In this document: piece by piece, positions 23,080-35,508 of the stretch
Layout of the letters: the number at the start of each line of letters is the position of its first letter
Position numbering within the stretch: position 1 is the first letter of the stretch
The notes under the pieces: model-generated
The model's input: the letters and a program-made list of their open reading frames with translations, nothing else
What the model was told of the DNA's origin: nothing
Databases searched by the model: none
Origin: Symbiodinium natans
Taxonomy: Eukaryota; Sar; Dinophyceae; Suessiales; Symbiodiniaceae
Reading direction: 5' to 3'
Assembly: GCA_905221605.1 (NCBI GenBank)
Contig: CAJNDS010002253.1
Span: 470,904 to 534,903, forward strand
DNA length: 64,000 nt
Program-made: the position numbers and the translations under genes

Positions 23080-26000
23080 GTATAGCTTCTTGTCTGCACC
23101 CAGCACCCAGGCCCCACGAACCGCGCATCAACCACTGCGGGTGCTCACTTGCTCCTCTGACCACGATAAGAACTGAGGAGTTCATGGATTGGACTTTCAG
23201 GCCTGAGACCCACCAAGCAAGAGAGACAACGGCAAAGCAAGATAAAGCAAGAAGAGTGAATGTCTCGATGTCGCCTGCAGGGGCCACTGCGGCTGAAAGG
23301 AGCGAAGGCGTCCCAGGTCATGAGATTGGAGAGAATGCGATTCTCATAGTCCAAAGATGTCCGAGGATTTCTCCAAAACCATTCAAGTCCCAGCAGCCTT
23401 CTGCACAGGCCAAAGCTGTCACGAAAAAGGACATTCGAACGCTCACGGCTCAGAATGTCATCGTCCCGAGTCGGGAGAGTCAACGCAAGTCGCAAACCGG
23501 TACAAAAGTGCCTTGAAGCCGCTTCTGGAGGATCCTGGATTCAATCCCACGGGTTAAAGGCAAGTTCGAGCACGAGCTCCAATTTTCCTTCATCCAGGCC
23601 AGGTAAAACAACGTGTTTGAAGCATTCATGGCTTCAGGCAATACAAGAGGCTTCAACTTCGTAGCAAACTTCGTGGCAGGAGAATGTTGCTCTGGTCCCA
23701 GAGGATGACATCTTTGCTGGGAACAACCAGGCAGGGCACAGCGTTCGCTCGAGTCTAAGCACAGCTCCTTGAGATCGTTGCTGCCAGATTTTTGCGGAGA
23801 TGCGCTGCCGGCTGCGAAGGTCACGCTTTCAAGCTGTGTCGCCGAATGATATCTTGCTTGGACCTGGCGTAGCTTTGCCACATACCACAGGCAAATCCAA
23901 GCTGCGGCGGAACGTTTTGGCGTGAGGGGCCTGTAAGCACGTCAGACGGAAGCTTCACCTGAGACATGTTCCATCTGTGTGGGGCAGGGTCATGGACCGG
24001 GGTCTCAACTACCAATAGGCTCGACTCTTGAAGCCTCGTTAGCTCGAGGGGACCATGTGTAAGCCCGGGGATTGTGGCATTGCTGCACATGGATGACCAG
24101 CAAATGCTTTCACGCAAGCCTTCGGACAGAATCGCTTGCAGGGGTGTTCCGCATGCAGCTTGCATGCTGCAGAAAGCATTGGCGCGGTGATTGCTTCTGC
24201 CGAAACAATTTAGTACAAGCGGCCAGAGGAACATGAGAAATCAATGAGATTTGTATACGGTTTCGGCTTCTAAGACCGAATCTCGCTCTGTGATTGAAGC
24301 GCAGGTGAAGTCGCAGCTGGAATCGCAACAGAAGCTTCTTTGACGCAGCAAAAGATCCCATAGCAGCTCTTTGCTTTTCTTAGAGAGAGGGCTAAAAATC
24401 ACATGCCGCATATTTTGCAATATTCATCTCTTGAGCAGCACACTTCCCCAGGATTGAAACGTGGCGCTCCGAGAAGCAAACGCCGCGCGGAAGGGTCCAC
24501 CCGGCAAGTGTTGGAGCTCAACTGTGTTATGGCATTATGGGCTATTGCGCGTGCTTTCCGAGAGAGACTACTTTGTTACGTCTGTTTTTCAGACCAGTCC
24601 GGCTCCGAATAAATTGAACTTGCATGGCATCATGGAGAGACGGGTGCTCAAGAAGTGCCACGAGTCCGAGATAAGAACCTGCGCACGTGCTGTTTGCGTG
24701 TTTCACATTGGCTTCACGAGCTTCTTCATGGCAGCCTTCGAGCAGTCTTTCCGCATCCATGTCGGCCTCCTACGCCGGGGACTTTGCAAAAACGATCGGG
24801 GATCGTCCATGAGTAGCCACGTGGCCAAGCTTGAACGCAACAGATCTAAGGCTCGCCGATGACCGACACGTACATCTAGCAGGCGCTTGTCTTCGACCAC
24901 TCAACTTGGATGGCCTGCTGAATGCTTTGGAGGTCAACGCTGCCTGACAGTCAACGCGTCCACACAGCTCTGCGCCTGCCATGCATACTAAATCACTACA
25001 CCTGAAAGCCTTTTTCCCAGCAAAACAAGACGTATGCCGCTGCATGCCTAATGTCGTGTAGTGAGTGGCTTCAGCCAGTTTGATCACAACAGCTGCGCAT
25101 GGCAGACGTGAGTGGTTCAATTAGCATGTTGCTTTGTGTCTTTCGTCCCATGCTCGTGCTTCTATGGAGATTTCCTGGGTCAGCTTCGCATTCTAGAAGG
25201 TTTCAGGATCGAATCAATGTCTCCAAAAGGAGATTTCCATGTGCATTGAAATGCTGCTCTGCTCCAAGGAAAATTCTGAGTGCGATTCTGTGCTTTGCCT
25301 GGCCCAAAGGTAGAGCAATGCGCCAGGGATCCACACCCTCAAATCCAGGTTAGGACCCGTCTGGGTTTCAAGATTTGCCTTTTGGAAAGCTGAATGTCGC
25401 TCCCACGATAGCGCGACAGGAACCAGGCATTCTAAGGGTCCAGCACGGTGTTTTTGTTGAGGCGTTTTGGCTTTCAGGTGAGTGTAGTTTCTCCGCTTGT
25501 CGGAGTCCACTCCCGGATTTCCGGAACCCCAGCCTTCTACCCGCGGGGTGGCTCCTGCATCAACACTGTGGTTTGGCCCCGCCACTTCTTTGGCGTCTCC
25601 GATCTACTGCGACTTCTTGGAGTAGTTTTTTCTGGCCTTTTACCCGCGGGGTGGCTCCCGCATCAATAGCTGTCCTTCCCTGGACCTATTGACAATCCTA
25701 TTGATATTGTGACATCCACGAGATGCACAACCAGGCCATGGAGGCATCGCCCGCTGACGTCGAGGACGTCGAAGAGTGGCAACAGGCGCTCCTTGTGGGT
25801 CACCCTAAGCCATAGCTCCCTAAGCATCCCCAGGCCCCAAGCCCTATTCCGTTGTCGGGGCCAGGGTGCAATGTGGGATCCGGGATATCGGGGATAATCG
25901 GGGATAATCGGGGATTTGGGGCTTCGGGTTGAAGGGGTGGTGCAGGCACGAATTTACGGTCCAGGGTTCAGGGTTGAGGACTGAGACATACTGCTCAGCG

Positions 26001-26174
26001 GCAGGAACTTTTCGCGTGCCAACATGTACGTCGAGGCTGGGGTGGAGGAGTTTCCATGATCATGATTGCAGCTGGAACCCTGTTTTGATCCAGTTCATAT
26101 CAGTGATTTGCAGGAACAACCCATGCCTGCGTTAGCGTAGCTCCCTGAGCCCCTTCATGTCTATGTCTGCACAG
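23080..26174. other. No resolved gene
   Basis: Scattered short open frames lie on both strands. The longest + frame, 24461-24862 (133 codons), shows no domain and has no clear splice context. Two copies of a string beginning ACCCGCGGGGTGGCTCC occur near 25539 and 25640, a local duplication. A short repeat of GGGGATAATC occurs near 25885-25915. Confidence 0.4.
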
Positions 26175-26632
26175 GACTTCTTGGATCAGATGCGAGCAGC
26201 CGGCAGCTCATTGCACACATGTTGCTGAACAAGCTGGGCTACAATAGGCAGGGCAGAGCGGGGTCGGAGGTAAAGTATTGGACAGAAGTGGCCACTCTGG
26301 GTAAAGCCATCTGGGCGGACCTTTGGCAGAAAAACATTCCCCTGCCGCAGGCGATAGCGTTGGAGTCCGCCACCACTCACGATCCGACAACAACCCTGTG
26401 CGATCCCTGCAGAGATCTGCAGAGGCTTGGAGCTTGTAGGGTTTATCTCGCGGTTCGCTTCTATTTCCGAGACAGGCCGCTGGTGTTGACAAGATCCAGA
26501 GCAGATTCCGCTGTGAACTTCATGAAGCACAAAGTGGCAGGCATGAGTGGGACGCTAAGCAAATTTGTGTCCGTGCGCGAGACAGACGGAGAGTGCAATG
26601 CAGATGCAAGAGAGTGTATGTTTGTCTAGCGC
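26175..26632 (+). CDS. Candidate exon, unknown protein
   Basis: After the acceptor ACACAG, a frame opens with LLGSDASSRQLIAHMLLNKL and reaches a GT donor at 26270 in phase 0. Without splicing the same frame stays open to a stop at 26630. The first 95 nt look the most convincing because acceptor, phase and donor agree. No family is recognised. Confidence 0.35.
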
Positions 26633-26699
26633 GTGCTAGACAGAGTCGATCAAATCATGTGTTCCAAGTTTCCTGTGCTCCAATGACTAGATTAGATTC

Positions 26700-29600
26700 G
26701 GTGGCATCGAGGTTGTAGGCAAATGCGCCTGTGGCGGGCTGGTTCTCCATCGAGTCATCAGGCAGGCAGGGCTTGGAGCCTTCAGGGTCACTCGCGGTTT
26801 GCTTTCGGTTGCTTTTTTTGTTGGATCTTGTTGCAAGCGGCTTGTGCTTACAGGATCCAGAGCAGATCCGCTATGACCAAGGCCCGACAGAAATGTTTCG
26901 CATGCCGCATGCTGTCTTTTCATTTCTTTTTGCTCAACGCAGATCTGACTCTGGAGCCGTGGAGGTACCGGAAGAAGCGAAGCTGTGATGTGCCGCAAAA
27001 TTGCCGGGTGTTCCGCCTGCCCCCACCCCGCATGTGGGCGCCACGACTGCCTCCGGTCCTTCGAGCAGAACACCCTATCACAAAGCCCACCCGTGTCTAA
27101 TTAGAGATCTTTAGAGCCTCTCCAGTTCTCAAGCCCTCCGCGGGCCTGGCAGGGCCAATTTGTTGCACAAGACGTGTTTAGCCCACCTGCAGCTCTTGCG
27201 ATGGCGCGCCAGTCGAAGGCGTCTGCATGCCGAATGCCCAACATTTTGACTTCGGCTGCAGGCATTGCCAAAGACTGCCGCGATCCGGACCATGGGCCGC
27301 TGTGGAAGGGTCGCGTTCCATACCGCCGTTGGCCTGCTTGGCACTACAGCACTGCATCCTCCAACCAAAAAAAAGGCCATGCGTGCTCAACTATGAGTCC
27401 GACCTCCGATGCCGCATCATAGGGGCTTCTCAGCCTTGCGGAAAGTGCATTTGGGCTGATACTGCCTTGTGCGTTTGTTTTGCGCCGGCCCTGGCGCCGA
27501 CTGCAACTGAAGCCATGCTCTCTAGTGTCTGGGTACCACTGCGAGTGACGTGCAGCCACTTCCATGTCCAAGTCGGTGCCGCCCGGTCATTGCTGCTACT
27601 GGCATTTCGCATGCTTCCTAGTATTCCCAGTCCAGACGGTAGAGTCGGTAGATTCTGAAGGTTTCGAATTCTCTTATGCAGCTCTGGGAGCGCCCGACCT
27701 CCGAGGATATGTCGCCGCTCAGCCTGCTTCCGAAATCGAGCGCATTCTGCTGCCATATGTCTTGCGCATCTTCACCGCCGTTCCCGGCACAATGTTGGAC
27801 TTGCACGCAAGGCATCCAACCGCAAGTGTACAGTGACGTCCATAACGTCCATACTCCTGGAGCCCGCTGCACTTCGATGTCTTGGCGTCATTTGCGCGTG
27901 GCTTGCAACCATCTCCATGTCTGTCCAAGTCGTTCCCACCCGGTTATTGCTGCTTCTTGTGTTTCCCATGCTTCCCAGTATTCCCAGTCCAGACAGTAGA
28001 GTCAGTAGATTCTGAAGGTTTTGACTTCTCCTAAGCAGCTCTGGGAGTGCTCAGCCTCAGAGGATATCTTGCTGCTCAGCCTGCTTCCGAAACCGAGTGC
28101 ATCCGGATCCTGCTGCCAGAAATCCCTCCTCTGTGTTCTTATGCAGTGGACGCATGCAGTGCAGACCATGTACGCATGAAGCCAACTTTAATATCTCTTC
28201 AAGATCTGACTCTCAGTGTACGATCGCTCGTCAAGCTAGGCCTCTGAGGCGTTCTTTTCGATTCACAAGAACCTTTGCGCTGCCCGCGTATCGTGATTCA
28301 GCCAGCTTGGGGCAGCCTTTGTTGCCTTGCAGACGCAAGGGTGTTCGCGCCCACAGGCAATCAATCAATCAATCAATCCGCTGCCCGCGGGGCAAGTGCT
28401 GTCATGCGGCAGCCAGGTATCTCTGCATCTTTTCGACTTGCGCACAAGACAAGAAAGCACGCAAGCAATGGGCGCTTCGGTACCGTAGCTACCGAAGTCC
28501 CAAGCTCGAGCGGCACTTGCCACCGCTGAGTTACCCATCTCATTTTTGTGAAACGGCTGTGTTCCGTGCTTTGTTTGTCAATGACGGGCGGTCAGGAGGT
28601 CTCGAGTAGGACTGCCTTGCGGGCATTGTTTTGTCCGGTCCTAGCATACGTGATTTGTTGGCATCTCTTCCCACATCGGGAAGAGTCAGTTCAGTCGTTT
28701 TTCGCATCAAGTTAGGCCTCTGAAAGGACCCAACAACATGGGCTTCCAAGCGTGCACGCTTCCTAGTCCAGACAGTCGAGTTGGATTGCAACGGAGCGAA
28801 GGGTCGGTGCAAGCAAAGTGGGAGATGCAGGTACCACAGCTACCAAAGTCCCAAGCACGAGTGGCGCCTGCCACCACTGAGTTGCCCAGTGGGAAAAAAC
28901 ATAAACTTGTGAAACAGCTGTGTTCCATGCTTTGTTCAATCCGTCCCTGCTCTAGCTGGGGGCTCCTCCGGGCTTGACCCCCCCCGCGCTTAATAAATGT
29001 AGGAGCGGATGCACTCGAAGTTTGCACACGTCGAAGCAGTCGAAGCACGTGAACTTCCGAAGAGCCTCGCGCGACAGGAAGGCCAGGCCTGGGACGTTTT
29101 GTCACTCTGCCTGAATGCGGCTGTTGGGGCTGGAACGTTCTGATTCTGTGCTCTATTTGCTTGGCCCAGTCTACGTCTACGTGTAGATGACAGCATTGGC
29201 CAAAGACCCGACTCTCCAGGCAGGCACAGCTCTCGAAAGGTTTCCGGACGACTCGGAGGCCGCGCAGCTCTGCGTCTCCAAACGGTGGCATCCATGAGGT
29301 AAGTAAAACGACCCAAGTTTTTCAGTGTTGTCGAAAACAAATCATCTTCGAGCCCCACACGCCTGCATGTGCCTCATGCCGAATTGGTGAGTATACTGTA
29401 CAGTATACTGTGCGCCCGCCAGGTTGCACTTCATAACGTGCAGTGTCTCTAGGCGTCCCATCTGCGGAACCTTCACCATGAGCCGCACTGCTCGTATTGC
29501 CTGCTTCTGAAGCCCACTCATCCGAAATTGGTATCTCGGCTGCCCTTTGTAACAGCAACGTCACATCTTCCAGAGACGGCTGGCCCTCGCGGGCAGCTGC

Positions 29601-32600
29601 ACGTCGTTCAGAGGCCTGTGCCAAACTTGCATGGTCTTCCTCTGCTCCAGTGCTAGGCAGTCCAGTCACGGCTCGAGCGTCGCGACCATCTTCCATGCCC
29701 ACTGCACCACGGGTCGTCTCAGCTACCATCACTGCTCCTGCGCTTGGCCTTGCCACAACCTCCGTGTCTGCTATCCGTGGTAAGTCTCGTGGTCTAGCCT
29801 CTGCAGTTCTTGGATCAGGCCGCTCTCCTCCCTCAGCGGTTTCTAACTGTGCGCGCAGGACAATTTGCGAGCAAGAGCAAGCGTTCTGATGCACAGGCAA
29901 CATGTCAACAAGCCATTCAGACCTCAAATCTGGCTCTACCAGTCAGCCAGGCGTCTCCAACAATGGTGTCCAGCAGTGCGGATGCTCCTCGAGCTCACGA
30001 GCTGGCAGCTACTGGGTGCCGTCCCTCAGGCGCCCACGCGGGCAAAAGCCGGCCCCAAGCTGAATACAGAAGGCAACCCATGCAACAGGCGAACCACGGA
30101 AAGCTAATCCCCAGCGAAACGCCCTTGCCAGACTATAGCAAAAAACAAGCAAAACGCATGCGCCGATGCTATAGGATTTCGGACGACGTTGAATCCAGGA
30201 GCCGCCTCCAGGAGCCGCAGCAGCCGGAGCTCTCGAAGTATGTGATCTACTTTGCGCCCAAACCCTCAGTCGCATTAAAGTCTACAAAGCCCTCCCGCTG
30301 AACCCCACACTCCCTAACTCTGCGCCGGATTGTGGGGTTCTGGCTTTATGAACCTTTCAATATCAGAAACCCTTTGCGTCGCACTGTTTGGTCGGGAACG
30401 GGCACACACTCACCCCTGCGCTTCCAGCCAAGTTCGCTTGTCTTGCTATGAGGCCGGAGGCTTCTGGAAAGCTCCGGAACTTCTTGAAAAGGTCCGGACT
30501 CAACTGCCTTGTGACACCTACGCGAGACCCCCAAACATAAGGGTCAGGATGCCAGAGCAGAAAACTGCAGAGGGACGCCTGGCGAACCCCATGTGTGACA
30601 ATCTGCACCATCATGCGGAAGCCCACGTGTGCAGAGAACTATTCACAAGCAAGAGACGAGAAGCACAGAGGATGAGGCTTTCGACATGGTGCAAGTCTTC
30701 CTGGGATTGATGGCTGATCAGGGCTACCGGGCTTGGATCTGACGCGCTCGTCCAACCTGAGGCAACAATCCGGATAGGAGAGGCATATATGGCTTCAAGG
30801 GCCCTTCAAGGCTGCACCCTCTGCCCTAGAAAAGAAGAGTCGTGGGAGCCTCGTCTGCGTGTTTGAGCACGTTGCCTCTTGTCTCTTGCCTCTTGCATTG
30901 ATGCTTGCCGTGCCCCTTTAGCACCAGTTAAATCCTTGCAGCATGGCTCTGCAGCTGTGCGACCATAGCCGGCAATGGCCTGGATGACATGCATCACCCC
31001 ACTCAGCGCTGAGTACTTTTGTCGCGGAGGTTTGATTGCGTCCGAGACAACTCTGGCTGCTTTGTCTGCAGTGCGGCTCGCTTCCGACTGGGAACGATCG
31101 GCGATCCACAAGGGCACTTTCGATTAGAATGATAATCACTTGCGGCTGTTGCGGCTTCGCAACGTGACAACCGCCGGAAGCTCCCCCCCGTGAGGCCCCA
31201 CACAACACACAACACATGCTCGTGATCGCTCGTGCATTGCCGGTCGCTCGCATTTCCTCACCTACGTGACCGCAAAAGCGGATGGGGACGGGGCACCGAC
31301 AACAGGCATTTGCACTAGCCTTGCGGCATCCAGCAACATCCAGCAGTGTGGCTTAAGCAGGCTCACCGTGGTCAACATTTGATCTTTATTGCATATGCAC
31401 TCTCGATGCCGCTATTGTCTGACCAAGTCAGAACACGCACATCACGCACACAACACTTCTCGCTCATGCAGGCAGTAGAACAGTTTCAAAGCAACACAAT
31501 CTGCGCCAAAGTCTCATACGAAATGTTGGGTTTAAGAAAGCTTGAGGTCCAGCTTGAGGCTTGCTCAAGTCCATCGTGCTACAAGTACAACCATCTCTAG
31601 GCATCATCAGCATCCTCTTTGAGAACGAATGGTTCGTGCCTATGTTGCGCTGGAAACTTGAAGTCCCTCGGCCTGCAAGGACGCCTGGCTGGCAGCGATC
31701 GGCTGAGAGAATGCTTTGGGAGGTGTGGCGCGGCTCAGACGGCCAAGAGGGTTCCGCTAAGCTTAAGGCAAAGGCTGGCTAACCTATGCAAAGCCAAGCA
31801 TTGCATGTTCCACTGGTACTGCAAATACTGCAAGACGTTGCAACTCAGTCTATCCTATCGCGGCTCTGGAACAATAGCAAACCAGCCACCTGGAATTCCC
31901 TGGATGTTCTGTCCAAGCCTTCCCAAGCTCCTTGCAAACTCCACCCCTTTGCTTTTGTAGCAGACGTAACAAAAATGTTGCGGCAGGCATAAGGCGTTCA
32001 CAGAGTCAGACTTAGCCCACATCAAGTGCCCGGCTCGACCCCATTGCAGTGACTATCGCTCCCTGGACCCTGCAGCTGCACAGCTGGATACCGCGTGCAT
32101 GCTTGCCTTTAGGATTTTCTGACATGGAGGTCCAGGAGGGCCACCTCTGGACGTTTTCGGCTGTAGCCTGGTGTGCCACTCCAAGCCAAAGTCCCATTTC
32201 TTGGATTGCGGCAGACACTGGGGGGAAAGGAAAGCCGGAAGTCGTAGCACCCAGCCGTTCATTGGGGGGAAGTCGAAACAAGCAACAAATTTCAACTTAC
32301 AGAATCTGAAGGCCTATGCCGCAACCACTTACTTCTGGCAGCTGGACCGGCCTCGTCCGAATCGGAGATCATTCGCCTTTCACGGCCCGATCTCCGCCAA
32401 GCTTGCGCTCCATGGGTCGTGCGGTGTAGATGACAGCACGATGCTGCTTCATGCAAACCGTACACGCAAAGCTGGCTTGTGGAGCAGCGTTTCATTGAGG
32501 GATGCCGATGTTGTTATGACATGCTTTTTCGTGTCGTAGCGGCGAGTTCGACCTTACACAGTACCGTATCATCGTCAGTGTTGCAGCGCCTTCATTTGCA

Positions 32601-34950
32601 TGGTCGCCAACGTTGGCATGACTTGGCACTCGGCAAAGCTGGAACTTCACAAGTTCACAAGTGAGCTGCCTGGCTCTCAAACTTGTGTTCAAAATGTCGC
32701 TCATTCACCTACTCCAGTTAACCCGGTTAACCTGTACAGAGAGATATCCACAGAGAATGCGAGCCCTTTGAGCCGACAGCCTTGCAAGTTGATTCTGCAG
32801 CTTGAAGCACCTGCCGGCCGGCCAAAGGTGCATTCTGCTCCCAGCTCTTGGAGCGGCCGAGCCTTTTTGAACAAGTGTCCAGGCAGCCACTGTCGCGGCA
32901 GTGGCACATTTGTCGCAAGTCAAGGCCGTGTCCTCGTCGCATTCGCTTCAATCAGGCTTCAATGAAGATACAAAGGCTGTGGTAGCCTTTTCTCGTGCCG
33001 AATCGCTTTCAGATCTCTCCCTCCTTTCGGGTGTTGCGCCTTTTGTCACAAGTGCTGTTTTACAGTGCGTGCCAAGGCGGTGTTGTGCCATGTTGTGCCG
33101 TTTCACACACATGAACACGCCTCCCAAGTGTTGAAGCGTTTGGGATTGGCTCGTTGACGGCGAAGCTTTGTCGGACATAGGAACCTCGCCTCCTCACCTC
33201 CCAGAAGGTACTTGCCACACTTGCCGGATGTGCTTCATGGCTCTGGTCGGAAATCTTGAAGCCAATGGCTTGTTGTTCCTCCAAAGCTACAGCTTAGAGA
33301 GGAGGCCAGCTGCACCAGCCCAGAACTATCCAAAACACTTCAGAAAACTATGGTAACTTCATGCTTTTCACAAGTTGGGTTCCTATGACATCCTACACGA
33401 AAAATCCAATGCCGCATGCCTCGGGCTTGGGTTGCGTCTCATCTCAGACTCCGAGACCTCCGAAGATTCCCCTCGTCAAGGCTTGATCGGGGTAACCCCC
33501 TGGAGGCTAGATGAGAGGCGAGAAGTAAAGCGCATGTCGCGCAAGCGACAGCCAGGTTCTGCGCTTGGCCTGCGTATTACCAATCGTTGACATACCATTG
33601 CTGAACGGCCAAGTCTGTCCCTTGGCCCGATTGCCTGCACTGGGGATTAAACCCCCCCCTCACTTAGATCTGCTTCGGAGGTGCTGCCGACGACTGCGGA
33701 GTCGGCGCCAGTCCTGCACGCTGACCTGCAAGCCCTGCAGTTGACACACGCTGGACGCTGGGAGGAAGCTTTCAGTCCCTGTGCTAAGGCGTGCCGCCCA
33801 TCAAAAGGCGTAACAAAACCGGCGTGTCCTTTGAGGAACGCCTTTGAAAGCTGGACGAGTCTCAACTTAGATGGGCTTGTGCTGTCACGCCGAAAGCGCG
33901 TGCCCGTGCTATCTGACTTATTCGCCAATTTTGTCGCAAAAGGTTGGATGCGCAGAACGAAGGGCTTGCTGTGAGGAGCTGGGGCCATTGGAGTCCTGGG
34001 AGGCCGTGTTGCGAGGTGCAGCTTGAATACGCAGAGGCCAGATTTGAAGGGTGGCTTGCACTGTCGGTGCCGCGAAACACCCGACACCTAGCAAGCAGTC
34101 CCCGCCCATATGCATTGGCGGGACTTCCGTTGCCCAGCCCATAGACACATGCAGGCACGCACAAATCACATTCCTGACTGTTGAGCCTACGTGCACATGG
34201 GGTTTGACATTCCGTGTTGCGCCTTTTGTCACATGGGACTACCTTCTCACGGTGCCGCGTGCCAAGGCGGTGCTGCGCATTTTCACACATGTTGCGCCAA
34301 GTAATGCTCCAACGGCGTTCACTCGGGATTCGCCCCGCCCAGCAGCCTGTCCTGTGCAGCTCGCTGGATTCCGGCTCCACAGGCGCAGGTTTCTACACCG
34401 TCTCCAGTCCTTCAGCTCAGACGCCTCCCTTCTCCGAGTATCTTTTTGGAGGCTCTGGGATTACAATGTTCGTTCAAGGTCTTCCGTTTTGTCCTTAACT
34501 TCTCCAGCTGTGCAGGTAGATGCCCTTTGCATTGTGTTCCCTGTTTTCCCTGCTGTTCCTAACGCTCCACTTGATTGCGGTCCTCGAAGCGTTCGGCCAA
34601 GGCTCCAGGTCCTTCGAGAAGAGCTCCCCAGCACTAAGCCCACCGTGTCTTTAGAGCCTTTCGAGTCCACAAGCCCTCGGCGGGCCTGGCAGTGTGGGCT
34701 CGTTGCACAAGACGTGAAGGTGCATGCCACTATGAGATACTATGAGTCTGACCTCCCATGTCGCATACGGGCTTGTGACACTCGTGATCGATGCCTCCTT
34801 ACGGCTCTCCTACCGCCCGGCTTGCTTTCCTTGGGCTTCAGGCTTCACAGTTGGGACTTGCCGTCTCCCGACATCTCGGCTGTTTGGACTGCTGATGCCC
34901 GCCCCCTGACATACAAGTGGATAGCGGCGCCTACTCAAAAAAAGTAGCAG
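26700..34950. repeat. Region of diverged dispersed and tandem repeats
   Basis: Related blocks recur. 27540-27753 is repeated at 27895-28117, with attcccagtccagac shared and a spacing near 360 bp. 28478-28590 is repeated at 28828-28945, spacing near 350 bp. 27054-27177 matches 34606-34720, sharing GCGGGCCTGGCAG and TTGCACAAGACGTG. 33030-33115 matches 34213-34300, sharing TGTTGCGCCTTTTGTCACA. This explains most open frames here, including a 298-codon + frame at 34051-34947, which I regard as repeat-derived. Confidence 0.55.
29322..29927 (-). CDS. 201-codon minus-strand open frame, doubtful
   Basis: The frame encodes an Ala/Glu/Arg-rich product with an acidic middle. All frames are open here because the DNA is GC-rich, and + frames of similar length overlap it. 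No domain is recognised. It would be the only minus-strand gene in the window, which counts against it. Confidence 0.2.
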   Translation of the reverse strand: MRSEWLVDMLPVHQNACSCSQIVLRAQLETAEGGERPDPRTAEARPRDLPRIADTEVVARPSAGAVMVAETTRGAVGMEDGRDARAVTGLPSTGAEEDHASLAQASERRAAAREGQPSLEDVTLLLQRAAEIPISDEWASEAGNTSSAAHGEGSADGTPRDTARYEVQPGGRTVYCTVYSPIRHEAHAGVWGSKMICFRQH

Positions 34951-35329
34951 TGGCCACAATCCAAATAGGTGGCAACTCCTGACCTGTCATGCTGACCGTT
35001 TACATGTTTCTGCTTGGTCTTCGGAACTTGTCCGTCCGTGCTGCAGCTTGCGCATGAGATTACGACATTGACGGAAACAGCAATTCTGTCGCAAGAGCAA
35101 GAAGATGCATGTGGAAGGAATGGAAGGAATGTTGCCTTCGTCTTGTTTTTGGGAGGAGCTCGAGCGACGACCCTTCCAGAAACTTACATGACCATGGCCG
35201 GCCGCATGTTCCCCTTAGCAGCCGTAGCATCCGCAGCCTCCGTCAGTGGTTGGGTGGCACCCATGGAGGCTTCTCTACGGTTCGCAATGTTCGTTGCTTT
35301 TATATATGCTACTTTTGGATTCATGCCTC

Positions 35330-35470
35330 GAGCAGACGCTTGATTTTGAGCGGGCACTCGATGGGAGTGAACGTGGCCCACACAGTAGCAGGGCACTTGG
35401 AACGCATGAGCTTGGGCTCAAGACTCGAACTTCCCGAGTTCCAAGCTGAAAACGCCTGGGGGTTAGCAGG
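35330..35470 (+). pseudogene. Alpha/beta-hydrolase-like fragment upstream of the LINE
   Basis: One + frame reads LILSGHSMGVNVAHTVAGHL. This has the G-H-S-M-G nucleophile elbow of alpha/beta-hydrolases and thioesterases followed by the usual amphipathic helix. Upstream the frame shows no further hydrolase motifs, and downstream it runs into the retrotransposon ORF1 in another frame. It could be an exon of a host gene into which the element inserted, sequence captured in the element's 5' region, or chance. Confidence 0.3.
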
Positions 35471-35508
35471 CGGCCAACAGGGTCTTGCTGGTAGGTGTCT
35501 TGCGAGCC

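Noticed and set aside
34051-34947. 298-codon + frame without a domain
   Set aside because: Large parts are copies of dispersed repeats found at 27.1 and 33.0 kb; composition is Pro/Arg/Ser-biased and no motif is seen.
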